From contig NC_092052.1 in assembly GCF_003086295.3 (NCBI RefSeq), positions 70,534,910-70,598,909 of the forward strand: 64,000 bases of DNA, read 5' to 3'. Positions 42,789 to 55,703 of this stretch are shown here, piece after piece; the first letter of the stretch is position 1, and every line of letters begins with the position of its first letter. The notes under the pieces were generated by a model that had not been told where the DNA came from, made no database searches, and saw only the letters and a program-made list of their open reading frames with translations. The translations under genes were made by a program, and so were the position numbers. The DNA comes from Arachis hypogaea (taxonomy: Eukaryota; Streptophyta; Magnoliopsida; Fabales; Fabaceae).

Positions 42789-43496
42789 CTCCCAACAAGC
42801 GCTTCTTTAACGTCACTAGCTTGATGGTACTGCGCTCATGTCAGCAACAGGATGGATTTTTCTTGCTCAACTTCACCACCCAAGTAATGTTTCACTCTCT
42901 GGCCATTAATAGTAAATTTTTTGTCAGAGTAATTACTTTGGAGTTCTATATGACCATAGGGTGATACATTAGTGATCAGGAAGGGTCTTGTCTGACGTGA
43001 CTTAAGCTTTCCAGGGAAGAGCTTCAGTCTAGAATTGAAGAGTAGAACTTTCTGTCCAGGTTCAAAGACTCTAGAAGAGATCTTTCTATCATGCCACTTC
43101 TTGGACCTTTCTTTATAAATCTTTGCATTTTCAAATGCAGCAAGTTGGAATTCATCCAACTCATTTAGCTGGAGCAACCGTTTCTCTCCTGCTGCCTTTG
43201 CATCAAGGTTTAGGAGTTTGGTTGCCCAGTAGGCCTTGTGTTCCAACTCACTAGCAAGTGGCATGCCTTTCCATACACCAAATGATATGGTGATGTTCCT
43301 ATAGGGGTCTTGAAAGCTGTTTTGTATGCCCAGAGAGCATCATCAAGCTTTCTTGCCCAATCCTTTCTAGAGGTATTCACCATTCTTTCCAGGATTCTCT
43401 TTAGTTCTCTATTTGAGACTTCAGCTTGCCCATTTTTCTGTGGATGATATGGAGCGGCCACTTTATGGCGAACTCCATGTTGGCTCAGCACAGAGT
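42789..43496 (-). pseudogene. pol: H1 integrase C-terminal part
   Basis: The minus frame 43496 to 43210 carries [17 protein letters not shown] and [15 protein letters not shown]; the E at about 43420 is the third residue of the DDE triad. A frameshift near 43255 leads to the next frame ([40 protein letters not shown]), the usual C-terminal domain of Athila/Tat integrases. The fragment ends at about 42836, shortly before the hairpin hit by element 2. Its upstream part continues at 51316 beyond element C. Confidence 0.88.
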
Positions 43497-45042
43497 TGAT
43501 AAACCCCATTTTTTAGGGTTTATCTTGTGTTGAATTTAAAGGGTTTTGTCAACTTTTCTCCCATGTATCCAATGAAATAGCATGGTTTTGTAAATTCTCC
43601 TTTAATTGTGCGTAAGAGTGAAAACATGCTTTTTAGGTCTTAGAATAGCTAAATTTAATTCACCTTGATTCCATTAGATGCCTTGATATGTTTGTTAAGT
43701 GATTTTAGGTTTATGAGGCAAAGATTGGATCAAGGGAATGAAGGAAAAGCATATAAAAATGGAGAACTCATGAAGAAATGAAGGAATCGCAAAAGTTGTC
43801 AAGCCGACCTCTTTGCACTTAATCAACCATAACTTGAGCTACAGAGGTCCAAATGATGCGATTTTAGTTGCGTTGGAAAACTAACATTTGGGGCTTCAAA
43901 ATGATATAAGATTTGCCATAGTTCCACCATGAATAGGGGTGCACACATGCACACTACGCATACACGCCGATGGTTGCACATGATTCACTTAATGCAACTC
44001 GTGGCCAACAAATTCTAAGGAATTTTGGGCCCAATCCAACTCATTTTTGATGCTATTTAACCCAAGGATTGAAGAGGGATGAGGTATCTAGTTAGTTAGT
44101 GAGTTTTATTTTAGTTTTATCATGCTTTAGTTAGTTTCTAGAGAGAGAAGCTCTCTCTTCTCTCTAGAATTAGGAGTAGGCTAGATCTAGATTAGGAATC
44201 CTTAGATCTAGGTTAATTTCATACTTTGATTTACTTTTACTTTATCAAGTCTTCTTCTTCTACCTTTCCTCTTTCTAGTTTTGCATTTAATTCTTGTAAT
44301 TCTTTACTTTTATGTTGATGCACTTTGTTCTTCCATTTTCCTTTAATGCAATTTATGATTCATGTTCCTTTATTGTTTATTTGCTTTATTGTTATTTAAT
44401 TCCTTGCAATTGAGTAGTGTAGATTTACTTTCCTTGCAATTTTACTATTCTTTCCTTTTATACCTTCCAAGTGTTTGATAAAATGCTTGGTTGGATTTTA
44501 GAGTAGAATTTTATGCTCTTGGCTTGGGAAGGTAACTTAGGAACTCTTGAGTTACTAATGTCCAAATGATTGACGATTGGGAGCCATTAACTCTAGATCT
44601 CACTAATTGAATTGGTGGAGAACTAGGACTTATGGACTTGGATTGATATAGCTCACTTGACTTTCCTTTACTATTAGTTAGAGGATGACTTAGTGGGATT
44701 GATCTTTGCCAATTCTCATGTTGTGGTTAGTGATTAGGATAGAGATCCTCGACCACCAAACCTTGCCAAGACCTTTTTAGTTGTTAGTTTATTTTCATTG
44801 CCATTTATTTTTCATGTCTCTTATCAAAAACCCCAAAACATGCTCCATAACCAATAACAAGACATTTTATTGCAATTCCTAGGGAGAACGACCCGAGGTT
44901 CAATACTTCGGTTTATAAATTTAAGGGTTTGTTTTAGTGACAAAAAATCTTTTGTATGAAAGGATTAATGTTGGTTTAGAAACTATACTTGCAACGAGAT
45001 TTCAATTGTGAATTCTAAACCACACAAAAATCCCGATCATCA
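43497..45042 (+). repeat. Element C 5' LTR
   Basis: TGATAAACCCC...CGATCATCA, 1,546 bp. Contains the leader palindrome CTAGAGAGA...TCTCTCTAG (44138-44167), the U5 block ACGACCCGAGG near 44889, and only a weak CpG cluster (43935-43985). Confidence 0.95.
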
Positions 45043-45046
45043 AAAA

Positions 45047-45064
45047 TGGCGCCGTTGCCGAGAA
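45047..45064 (+). other. Primer binding site of element C
   Basis: TGGCGCCGTTGCCGAGAA, two mismatches to tRNA-Asp, four bases after the LTR. Confidence 0.88.
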
Positions 45065-45212
45065 ATTGCAATGGTGTTATGTTATTGGTTGTTGTATATT
45101 TGTGAATATTGTAAATAGGTTTGCCTTTTGCTTCTTTGTTAGTTCTTGCTAGTTTTAGGATTTAATTTTCTTGCTTCTTATTTGATTTTTGTTTTCATTT
45201 TCTCTTGCTATC

Positions 45213-46888
45213 ATGAATTCTCACTTTGGCTATGAGTTTGGTTCTAACTATGATGTAGAAAATGAGGACTATAATGAGGATGTGTATCAAGGATGGGACA
45301 ACCAACGGTGGGAGGAGCCATATGCATATGATCAATCTTCATAGCAACAACCTCCACCAATGGGCTATGAACAAGAGCCATTCTATGATGCATATCAACC
45401 CAATGGCTATGGTGAATCTCCTTATGACTTTCAAGAACCACCACCATATGCCTATGAGCCATATCCTCAACATGAACCTTAACCATACTCACAAGCCTTT
45501 TTTCACCAAACACCTCCATGTGACCCTAACCCACATATACCATACTAACCACCTTTTGAACCATATGAGCCATACATAGAACCACCACCATTTCAATATC
45601 AACACTCCCAAGAACCACCTCAATACACACCACCACCATACCCTTATCAAGAAGAACCACCTTCTTATCATGAACCCTTTCTTCAAGACAATGAACCCTC
45701 TTATCCACTCCAATCCTCAATGGATGAAATCCTTAGCCTCATACTTCAAGGGCAAGGAGAAATGCAAAGGGAGACACTAGAATTTGTGGCTACTTTGACC
45801 AAGGTAGAAGCATTTTAACCTCCCAATGCTTGAGCACTCAAAGCACTCCCATGGTCACATGTGGAGAATTAATTGAAAAGCATAGCATGAAGGGGAGATT
45901 GGAAACTCCGGTGGAAAATGAGGGATGTTATTTTGTATTAGAGCAATTGGAGGAGCCTATGATCATTGAAGAAGAGGAAGAAGTGGTTGAAGACTTAGGA
46001 GATGCGGAACCTCCATGGGAACATAGAGTTGAAGGAAACCCCTCCAAAAAGATTGAATTTGATGGTGAGGAGGAATGTGCACAACCTCCAAAACAATTTT
46101 TGAATGAAGACTTGGAAGGAATGAAGCAAGAGTTGAGCTCCCTTGGTGATGAAGATTATGCATCCAATCTTCTTGGTGGTGAATCTTTGAGTTTGAAGAA
46201 CATTCTCCTAAGGAGATAGGAAGCAATGTGGAGGTAGATTTCTCTAATCCTCCCATATATGATTTGAGTGATGGAGAAGAGTTAGATGAAATTGATGAAC
46301 AAAGGATTGAAGTTGAAGAGGTTTGTCAAGAGGTGGAAGTGACCAAGGAAGAACATAAGGGAGTAGAGCTTGCAAGGACATTAGAAAATACCTCTCCCCA
46401 AGCCATCACCATCCATTCTTTCATTCAAGTGGGTAAATTCCTTATACTTAAGCTTTATTATTCCCCTTGAATATGGTTTTCTTGAGACGGATGGTCAACT
46501 TAGACATATTTGTGGCTTTAAGAGTAAAAAGGAGATGGCTAGTGGTTGGAAACACTATTCTAGGTTCATTATGGTTGCATGTTCAAAGTTTGATTGCAAG
46601 GTTTGGTGTAGAACTAGAGTGCATGGGTCTAGGAGGATTGTTGGCCACTTTATTCAGAATTCACCTTACTCACCACCCGATTGGACTAATAATGATGATC
46701 AACTTCAAGACGGGTGTGAAAATAAAGTGTGGGATCTCGGATCACAAGATGAAGACCACTTTTGGGAGCCCATGGTTTGTGAGGAACTCCACCCAAGCTC
46801 GGAGTTATTAATTCTGAAGAATGGTGCTTATTGGAGACTCAAGCATTGGTGAAAGTTCCAAGATGAATTCAAGCACAAGCCACCTTGA
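45213..46888 (+). pseudogene. Element C ORF1 (MNSH-type protein), broken
   Basis: Begins MNSHFGYEFGSNYDVEN and is stopped by TAG at 45342-45344, with further stops and at least two frameshifts (near 45825 and 46215). Recognisable pieces are the acidic block EEEEEVVEDLGDAEPPW (about 45970-46020), DLSDGEELDEIDEQ (about 46262) and the C-terminal block DWTNNDDQLQDG...VCEELH, ending KHKPP and TGA at 46886-46888. Same unknown family as B and D; not functional. Confidence 0.85.
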
Positions 46889-46936
46889 GAGGAGCTCCCC
46901 ATAAGTCCAACTTAAGGACAATAAACAAAAGTGCTA

Positions 46937-46954
46937 GGTGGGAGACACCCCACC
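46937..46954 (+). other. Post-ORF1 hairpin of element C
   Basis: GGTGGG-AGACAC-CCCACC, 48 bases after the ORF1 stop. Confidence 0.7.
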
Positions 46955-47149
46955 ATGGTAAACTCTTTTCATTTTTCTCTTTTGTAAATATTGGTAGAAT
47001 AGGTTTAATTTCATGTTTTGTTTTGTTTGTTGAGTTTATTCGGTAGTTTGGTAGGTTAAATAAGGTTTTAGGGTATTTTGGTAGATGTTCGAAGGTTTGG
47101 AAGGCTTAGTTTGGTGCAAAAACATAAAAAAAATTTTGAAAAATAGAGC

Positions 47150-47575
47150 ACCATCCACGCGTACACGCACTTCACGCGTACGTGTGCCCAAGCATTTTCG
47201 ACCATCCATGCGCACGCGTACATGGCGCGTATGCGTGGATGCGAAAATTCCACCCCCAGCCAAAAACTCGAGAGTCAGGCCTGCACTATGCGAACATTGG
47301 GCCCAAGGCACAAACCAAACCGCGCGTACGCGCACCTGGCGCGTACGCGTCGATGAAGCTAAATGCGTAATGCATGCGCACACATGCTGTGCGCGCGCGC
47401 GTCGATAGCGCCACCTGCCCTCCTGGTACATTTTCCAGAGAGTTGGGCCAACCCTGAGCTGACGTTGTGCCTCGCGCCTAACCCAACCCACGCGTGCGCG
47501 CACTTGGCGCGTACGCACCCTTCGGCCAAACTCTGCATCGGCGCGTAAGCGTGCATGATGCGTTCGCGCCGGTAA
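47150..47575 (+). repeat. Post-ORF1 CpG palindrome array, element C
   Basis: ACGCGTACGCG-type units dispersed in GC-rich DNA. The short overlapping ORFs here are repeat by-products. Confidence 0.7.
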
Positions 47576-48089
47576 AAAAAAAGAGTTTTTTTTTTCTTCT
47601 CATTTTCCATTTTCTTTTGTTTATCGCATTCGTATACTTTTATTCTTTGCATTTTCATTTTGTTTTTATAGCGTGTTTTTACTTTATTTTTTTTTCGAGT
47701 TTCTTATTTTAATAATGGTGTTGAATTCTCTTACTCAATTGTTGATAATTTCTTGCATTGTTTTGGTGCTTCTTGACTTGTTTGACATTGATGGATGATG
47801 AAACTTTTAAATCAGTACTTAATCTTGTATGACTCTTGTGTCTTTGTGCATTGATATGTCCTCATATTGTTTTTCATGACCCACTCATTCTTATTTGATC
47901 TTGATGCTCAATATGCTCTTCATGCTTTGACTTTACTCTTGCATCAAGCTTAATGATATGCCTTAGCTTACATTGTTTTCTCACTCACATGTCGTAGCTA
48001 CCATGTAGTAGAGAACTTTACTCTTTTTGGCATTATCCCCCGCCTATGTTCTATTCGCTTGGATATTTTTGTTGTAGACTTAATTTTCT

Positions 48090-48269
48090 TTCTTTTTCTT
48101 TCCTTTTAGGTTGGCCACCAAAAGAAGGAAAAAGGAAAAGTCTCAAAATGGGGCAACAAACAAGTCATCCGCATAACCTTTTGAAGGAGCTCATCAATTA
48201 TAGCAACCCATCCACCTTGCTCTTCTTTGCATGCACCGAGGATGGTGCAATCTTCAAGTGTGGGGAGGT
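48090..48269 (+). pseudogene. Element C vestigial ORF2 with acceptor and RGGR hairpin
   Basis: A polypyrimidine run and TTTTAG (AG at 48108-48109), one G, then TTG where B has ATG. The frame that follows (about 20 codons, LATKRRKKEKSQNG) keeps the basic character of an ORF2 N-terminus, but nothing of the core remains. Hairpin TGCACCG-AGGA-TGGTGCA is at 48232-48249, then TTCAAGTGTGGGGAGGT to 48269. So the flanking structures outlast the gene. Confidence 0.6.
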
Positions 48270-49734
48270 CGTCCGACTGATCTCCATGGGTAACAATTTT
48301 CTATTTCAACACCAATGTTAGATAGTTGTTGCATTGCATGTTAGGATGCATGTTAGTTAGAATTTGCACATATTTTTACCACTTCTTTCTTATTAGGACT
48401 ACTTGGTTATGGTGATGATTTCTTTTCCAAGAAACTGTTTTTAGGGCAACCTACCAATTTGAAAGAAAAAAACTTTTTGTTGAACTTGCTTGAAGAATTT
48501 ATTTTGGAACATGATTTTTGAGCTAAGAACACATGCTTGTGAGATTTGAGCCTAATGGTGTGGTTACATCTTATAACCACTTATTTTCCTTCTTGTGTGC
48601 ATTATTCTCTTTCTATGATTGTAATCTTTGATTTGTTTGATTCTTTATGTCCATTATTTTGTGTATTCATGAACTTATATGATTGAGGCCATCGTTTCAT
48701 TTAGCTTACTTACCCAAATAACCTTACCTTTCATCTTCCATTGTTAGCCAATTTGAGCCTACGATTAACCCATTTGTTCATAATTTTAGCACATTACAAG
48801 CCTTAAAGCAAAAAATAATACATATCCTTTATTTGGATCTTTGATTAGCTTAGGCTAGTGAGTGTGAGTATCATTCAAGTGTGGAAAAACTTGGGACATT
48901 GGTTGGGATGAAAAGGTGTTTTGTATTTTTATATTCGGGAATTGGATACATACTCATGTATTGATTAAATGTATAGATCTTATGCATTGATGTTCTTGTA
49001 TGTAGCTTGAAAGAAAGAAAAAAAATGAGAAAAACAAAAGAGAAAAATATAAATGTGAAAAAGAAAAGAAAAGAAAAAAAAGAGAAAAAAATAGAAAAAG
49101 AAAGAAAAAGAAGAAAAACAATAAAAAGAGGAAAAAATGCCCCAAAGTAAAGTCCAATAAGAGTCAATGCATAAGTGTTGTGAAAATCAAAAGAAAATGC
49201 ATGAGTATGTGACAAAGTGAAGAATGGGTAGTTAGGTTTGTTTAGAATTGTATAGGTTGCTATATAGGTTAGGTGGGAAGTCTAAGCTTATCAAAGATTC
49301 AAATTTCAAGTCCATTTGACCAAATATGCATCCTTACCTTGACCCTAGCCCCATTACAACCTATGAAAAGACCTCATGATAGTTGTATGCATAACAAATC
49401 TTGGAAAGCATGATTAGGAGAGAATTGAGAGAATCGACCCTACACACTTGAGCGACTAGAGTGCAAACACTTCCGGTGAGGGTTCGATGCTCACTTTCAT
49501 GAGCGTTCTTCTTGCAAGTCTACTTGAACTTCATTTTTATACTTGAATTGGTAGGATTCATGAGTCGTCATATGACCTTGGCCCTACCCGTTTATACATG
49601 CTCTTGGAGGATTGATTCATTTTTAACCAAGAAGGTAGAATCATTTTGCATTTAGTTGCATTCATTTAGGTAGGATGCATATAGATAGGTTGCATTGAAT
49701 AAATGTCATACCCCTTTTCTTATCCTTCTTGGTT
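48270..49734 (+). other. Conserved non-coding 3' region of element C
   Basis: No ORF. It has a polypurine-like TTCAAGTGTGGAAAAACTTGG near 48876, a long A/G-only tract (49010-49135), the CCTTACCTTGACC...CCATTACAACC block (49332-49362) and a GTGAG-GGTTCGATG-CTCAC hairpin (49476-49494). Confidence 0.6.
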
Positions 49735-49772
49735 TAGCATGAGGATATGCTATTGTTTAAGTGTGGGGAGGT
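49735..49772 (+). other. RGGR-loop hairpin and polypurine tract before 3' LTR, element C
   Basis: TAGCATG-AGGA-TATGCTA (innermost pair G-U), then TTGTTTAAGTGTGGGGAGGT to the LTR. Confidence 0.8.
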
Positions 49773-51315
49773 TGATAAACCCCATTTTTAGGGTTTATCT
49801 TGTGTTGAATTTAGAGGGTTTCGTCAACTTTTCTCCCATGTATCCAATGAAATAGCATAGTTTTGTAAATTTTCCTTTAATTGTGCTTAAGAATGAAAAT
49901 ATGCTTTTTAGGTCTTAGAATAGCTAAATTTAATTCACCTTGATTCCATTAGATGCCTTGATATGTTTGTTAAGTGATTTCAGGTTTACGAGGCAAAGAT
50001 TGGATCAAGGGAATGAAGGAAAAGCATGTAAAAATGGAGAACTCATGAAGAAATGAAGGAATCGCAAAAGCTGTCAAGCCGACCTCTTCGCACTTAATCA
50101 ACCATAACTTGAGCTACAGAGGTCCAAATGATGCAGTTCTAGTTGCGTTGGAAAGCTAACATCCAGAGCTTCAAAATGATATAAGATTTTCCATAGTTGC
50201 ACTGCGCATAAGGGCGCGCACATGCACAGTATTCGTACACGCTGATGGTTGCACATGATTCACTTAATGCAACTCGTGGCCAGCGAATTCTAAGGTATTT
50301 TGGGCCCAATCCAACTTATTTCTGATGCTATTTAACCCAAAGATTTAAGAGGGATGAGGCATCTAGTTAGTTAGTGAGTTTTATTTTAGTTTTATCATGC
50401 TTTAGTTAGTTTCTAGAGAGAGAAGCTCTCTCTTCTCTCTAGAATTAGGAGTAGGTTAGATCTAGATTTGAAATCCTTAGATCTAGGTTAATTTCATGCT
50501 TTGATTTACTTTTCCTTTATCAATTCTTCTTCTTCTACCTTTCCTCTTTCTAGTTTTGTATTTAATTCTTGTAATTCTTTACTTTTATGTTGATGCACAT
50601 TGTTCTTCCATTTTCTTTTAATGCAATTTATGATTCATGTTCATTTATTATTGATTTGCTTTATTGTTGTTTAATTCCTTGCAATTGAGTAGTGTAGATT
50701 TACTTTCCTTGCAATTTTACTATGCTTTCCTTTATGCCTTCCAAGTGTTTGATAAAATGCTTGGTTGGATTTTAGAGTAGAATTTTATGCTCTTGGCTTG
50801 GGAAGGTAACTTAGGAACTCCTGAGTTACTAATGTCCAAGTGATTGACGATAGGGAGCCATTAAGTCTAGATCTCACTAATTGAATTGGTAGAGAACTAG
50901 GACTTATAGACTTGGATTGATAGAGCTCACTTGACTTTTCTTTACTATTAGTTAGAGGATGACTTAGTAGGATTGATCCTTGCCAATTCTCATGTTGTGG
51001 TTAGTGATTAGGATAGAGATCCTCGACCACCAAATCTTGCCAAGACCTTTTTAGTTGTTAGTTTATTTTCATTGCCATTTATTTTTCATGTCTCTTATCA
51101 AAAACCCCAAAACATGCTCCATAACCAATAACAAGACATTTTATTGCAATTCCTAGGGAGAACGACCCGAGGTTCAATACTTCGGTTTATAAATTTAGGG
51201 GTTTGTTTTAGTGAAAACAATCTTTTGTATGAAAGGATTAATGTTGGTTTAGAAACTATACTTACAACGAGATTTCAATTGTGAATTCTAAACCACACAA
51301 AAATCCCGATTATCA
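49773..51315 (+). repeat. Element C 3' LTR
   Basis: TGATAAACCCC...GATTATCA, 1,543 bp, colinear with the 5' copy. Confidence 0.95.
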
Positions 51316-54231
51316 AGAGTCAAGCTGTTTATTGCAGAAATGAGTTCATCCATCACTGATCAGTGTCTGAGGGAGACCAAACCTGCTGAAGATGTTCTTC
51401 TAAAGGAACTTCATTACTACTCTAGTGTCATTTGTGGGCGATGTGACTGCCTCAACTCATTTAGACACATAATCTACTGCCACAAGGATGTAGGTGTTTG
51501 AGTATGAAGGTGGGAATGGAGCCATGAAGTCTATACCCCATACATCAAACAGCTCAATCTCTAGGATTCCTTGCTGAGGCATGTTGTGACCATAAGGGAG
51601 ATTACCAGCTATTTGGCAACTGTCACAGCGATGGACAAATTCTCGGGAATCCTTAAAGAGTGTGGGCCAGTAGAAACCACTTTGGAGGACTTTAGTGACT
51701 GTTCACTCTCCTCCAAAGTGTTTTCCATAATCGGACCTATGGCAATGCCATAGGATTTTATGTGCCTCTTCTTCAGACATACAACGACGGATTATCCCAT
51801 CCGAGTATCTCTTAAAGAGATATGGTTCATCCCACAAGTAGTATCTAGCATCATGAATGTGCTTTCGGGCTTGTTGCCTACTGTATTCCTTGGGGATGAA
51901 TCTTATAGCCTTGTAATTTGCAATATCTACAAACCAAGGTGTCGTTCGGATAGCAAATAGTTGCTCATCCAGAAAAGTTTCCAACACCTCAGTAGAGGGA
52001 GGAGATGTCCCTTCTACTGGTTCAATCCGAGACAAGTGGTCAGCCATTTGATTTTCTGACCTTTTTCTGTCTTTAATTTCTATATAAAACTCTTGCAAGA
52101 GTAATAGCTATCTTATTAGCCTGGGTTTATAATCCTGCTTGGTGAGTAGATATTTAAGAGCAGCATGGTCAGTGTAAATAATGACCTTAGATCCTATTAG
52201 ATAGGATCTGAACTTGTCATTGGCATAAACCACTGCAAGTAATTCCTTCTCTGTGGTAGTGTAGTTTTTTTGCGCGTCATTTAGAACACGACTGGCATAA
52301 TATATGACATGCAGAAGCTTGTCATGCCTCTGCTCCCAGAACTGCGCCAATGGCATGGTCACTAGCGTCACACATCAGTTCGAATGGTAAGTCCTAGTTG
52401 GGTGTAGAGATGACAGGCGCAGTGATAAGCTTAGCTTTCAGAGTCTCAAAGGCCTGCAGACACTCTTGGTTAAAGACAAATGGAGTGTCGGTAGCTAGTA
52501 AGTTGCACAGGGGTTTTGCGATTTTTGAAAAATCCTTTATAAACCTCCTGTAGAATCCTACATGTCCCAGGAAACTTCTGATTCCTTTGACATTAGTGGC
52601 TGGTGGTAATCACTCAATTACCTCCACTTTAGCTCGATCCACTTCTATTCCCTTGTTCGAAATCTGATGCCTAAGAACAATACCTTCAGTCACCATGAAG
52701 TGACATTTTTCCCAGTTTAAAACCAGGTTTGTCTCTTGGCATCGTTTGAGAACTAGGTCCAAATGGTCAAGGCAGGAGTCAAATGAGTCTCCAAAGACAG
52801 AGAAGTCATCCATGAACAGTTCAAGGAATTTCTCCACCATATCAGAGAAAATGGAGAGCATACACCTTTGAAAGGTGGCAGGTGCATTGCACAGGCCAAA
52901 TGGCATCCGTCTATAGGCAAACACGCCATATGGGCATATAAATGCTATCTTTTCTTGGTCCTGAGGATCTACTGCAATTTGGTTATAGCCTGAATAGCCA
53001 TCCCAAAAGCAGTAGAATGCATGACCTGCTAGTCTCTCCAGCATTTGATATATAAATGGTAAAGGAAAATGATCTTTTTTGGTGGTGTTATTGAGCCTCC
53101 TATAGTCAATGCACATACACTACCCTGTAACTGTACTTGTAGGAATCAGTTCATTCTTTTCATTATGAACCACTGTCATGCCTCACTTCTTTGGAACAAC
53201 TTGGACAGGGCTCACCCAGTGGATGTCTGAGATGGGATAAATAATGCCAGCTTCCCATAATTTTGTGACTTCCTTTTGCACCACTTCCTTCATGGATGGA
53301 TTTAGTCGCCTTTGTGGTTGAACCACTGGTTTAGCATCATCTTCCAGCAGGATCTTGTGCATACATCGGGTTAGGCTAATGCCCTTAAGGTCACTTATTG
53401 TCCACCCAAGAGCTGTCTTGTGTGTCTTTAGCACTTGGATTAGTGCTTTTTCTTCATGTGGTTCTAAGGCAGAGCTTATAATCACAGGATAAGTATCCCC
53501 ATCCCTAAGAAATGCATATTTCAAGGAGGATGGTAATGGCTTGAACTCGAGTTTAGGAGGCTTGTCCTCTTCCCTTGGAGTTTTCATAAGCTCCTTTATT
53601 TCCTCTGGCTCCTCTAAATTAGGCTGAGCATCATAAAAGATGTCCCTCAGCTCTTCTTCGAGTCTCTCACACATATTCACTTCTTCCACCAGGGAATCAA
53701 TGATATCAATACTCATGCACTCCTCTGGAGTGTCTGGATGCTGCATGGCTTTGACAGCATTTAGTACGAACTCATCCTCATTGACTCTCAGGATTACTTC
53801 CCCTTTTTGAACATCAATGAAGGTCCGTCCTTTAGCTAGGAAGGGTCTTCCTAGAATGAAGATTGCACTCTTGTGCTTGGCCATATCCAGTACCACAAAG
53901 TCTGTGGGGAAAGCAAAGGGTCCAACCCTAACAATCATGTCCTCAATCACGCCTGATGGAAGATTAACAGAGCCATCAGCAAGTTGAAGACATATGCGGG
54001 TAGGTTTAACTTCGTGAGTTAAACAGAGCTTCTTTATTAATGATGCAGGTATTAGGTTAATACTTGCTCCGAGATCACATAGGGCTGTCTTTGTACAGGC
54101 ATCCCCTAAGGTGCAGGGTATCATAAAGCTCCCAAGATCTTTGAGTTTCTCCGGTAAGCTCTTTTGGATTACTGCACTGCATTCTTCAGTGAGGAGGACT
54201 GTTTCTACCTCTCTCCAATCCTTCTTATGAC
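51316..54231 (-). pseudogene. pol: H1 protease, reverse transcriptase, RNase H and integrase N-terminal part
   Basis: In reading order: protease with LCDLGASINLIP (near 54080-54045) and ILGRPFLAKGRTFID (near 53850); RT fingers (EVTKLWEAGIIYPI, MCIDYRRLNN), YSGYNQI, MPFGLCNAPATFQR and the catalytic FMDDF at 52816-52802; RNase H ([23 protein letters not shown]); the integrase HHCC finger (WHCHRSDYGKHFGGERT...CDSC), first D in WGIDFM and second D in LISDG near 51365. Defects: TGA at about 53178 after VVPKK, TAG near 53125, TGA after KVEVIE near 52609, a one-base insertion near 52335 that shifts RNase H, and TAG/TGA near the second D. It would have been a full Ty3 polymerase of the Athila/Tat type; it is now dead. 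Element E cuts it at the Gag-protease linker and C inside the integrase. Confidence 0.92.
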
Positions 54232-55703
54232 TGATGAACAAAAATTGTGTGTCGATAAAGAATTTCACAAATGAAATCTTGTTGCAAGTATAGTTCTAAA
54301 CCAACAAATAATTCCTCAATAAAAAATTTGTTTGTCACAAGTACAAACCCCAATAAAAATAATAACCGAAGTATTCAAACCTCGGGTCGTCTCTCAAGGA
54401 ATTGTAGGGAAGTGTTCTTGTTATTGGTTATGGGACAAGTATTTTTGGGGTTTTAGAATAAGAGACAGGAAAAGTAAATGGAAACTCAAATGATAAAATG
54501 GTCTTGGCAAGGGTTGATGGTTAAGGATCCTTATCCTTTTACTAACTACAACATGATAATTGTAAGGATTAATCTCATTAAGTCATCCTCTAACAAGTGA
54601 AGGAAAGTCAAATGAGCTACATCAATCCTAATTCATAAGTCTTAGCCACCTCACTAATTAACTTAGTGGAAGCTAGTGTCAATAGACACCAATTATCAAC
54701 ACTTGGACATTAGCTACTCAATTTCACCTAAGTTACCATCCCAAGCCAAAAACAGAAAAATCTACTCTAACATCCTTCCAAACATTTAATCAAACACTTG
54801 GAAGGCATAAAAGGAAAGCAAAATAAGATTGCAAAGAATTTAAATCTATAACTACCAAAAGCAAGGAATTAACAACAATAAAGCAAATCAACAATAAAAG
54901 AAATCAAACATAAATTGCATTAAAGAAAAATAGAAGAAACAAGAGTGAATCAACAAGAAAGTAAACAAATACAAGAAGTAAACTTCTAAACTAGGAAAGT
55001 AAAGGTAGAGGAATAAGAAATTGGAAAGAAAAAGTAAATCAAAGCATGAATTAAACCTAGATCGAAGAAATCCTAATCTACATCTAACCTAATTCTAGAG
55101 AGAAGAGAGAGCTTCTCTCTCTAGAAACTAACTAAAATATGATCAAAACCAAACTATGTGCTCCTCCCCCTTTGACTCTTCTGAATTCTGCATGTAATAG
55201 GCTCTGGAATCAGTTGGATTTGGGCCTGGGAAGCTCAGAAATCACCCCCAGCATTTTCACCTTAATGAGGTCACGTGTGAGCTGCGATGCGTACACATGG
55301 GTCACGCGTACACATCGATTGGCATTTTTACTTCCCACGCGTACGCGTCATGTCACGCGTACGCGTCGCCATGCGACTCCATATCCACGCGTGCGCGTCG
55401 ATGAATGCACTCCAAATCCTTGATTTTCCATGAGTTCTCCACTTTGCATGCTTTTCTCTTCACTCCTTTGATCCATTCCTAGCCTTTTCAACCTGAATTC
55501 ACTAACAAACACATCAAGACATCTAGTGGAATCAAAGGTGAATTAAAATTAACCAATTAAGGGCCTAAAAAGCATGTTTTCACACTTAAGCACAAATTAG
55601 GAAAAAATCATGAAACCATGGCATTTCATTGAATAAATGTGAGAAAAGTTGATAAAATCCACTCAATTCAGCATAAAATGTACCACGAAATAGTGGTGCA
55701 TCA
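54232..55703 (-). repeat. Element E 3' LTR
   Basis: Minus strand TGATGCACC (55703) to GTTCATCA (54232), 1,472 bp. CpG palindrome cluster 55270-55405, GA/CT leader palindrome 55093-55127, U5 block near 54384. Confidence 0.9.

Larger units (their letters stand above)
43497..51315 (+). mobile_element. Element C: complete MNSH-group non-autonomous LTR retrotransposon
   Basis: The 7,819-bp element has LTRs at 43497-45042 and 49773-51315, a PBS at 45047, a broken ORF1, a vestigial ORF2 and a polypurine tract. AGAGT flanks both ends (43492-43496, 51316-51320). It is inserted in the H1 integrase between the second and third catalytic residues. It is shorter than B mainly because ORF2 is gone. Confidence 0.95.

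Noticed and set aside
47036..47658. Overlapping arginine-rich ORFs on both strands in element C
   Set aside because: Made by ACGCGTACGCG repeats, which leave many frames open; not conserved in phase between elements.
48871..49215. Hydrophobic ORFs that look like membrane proteins (also 56308-56622)
   Set aside because: They read the pyrimidine side of A/G-only tracts. Their sequence is low-complexity F/L/S, and E and C do not share a frame.
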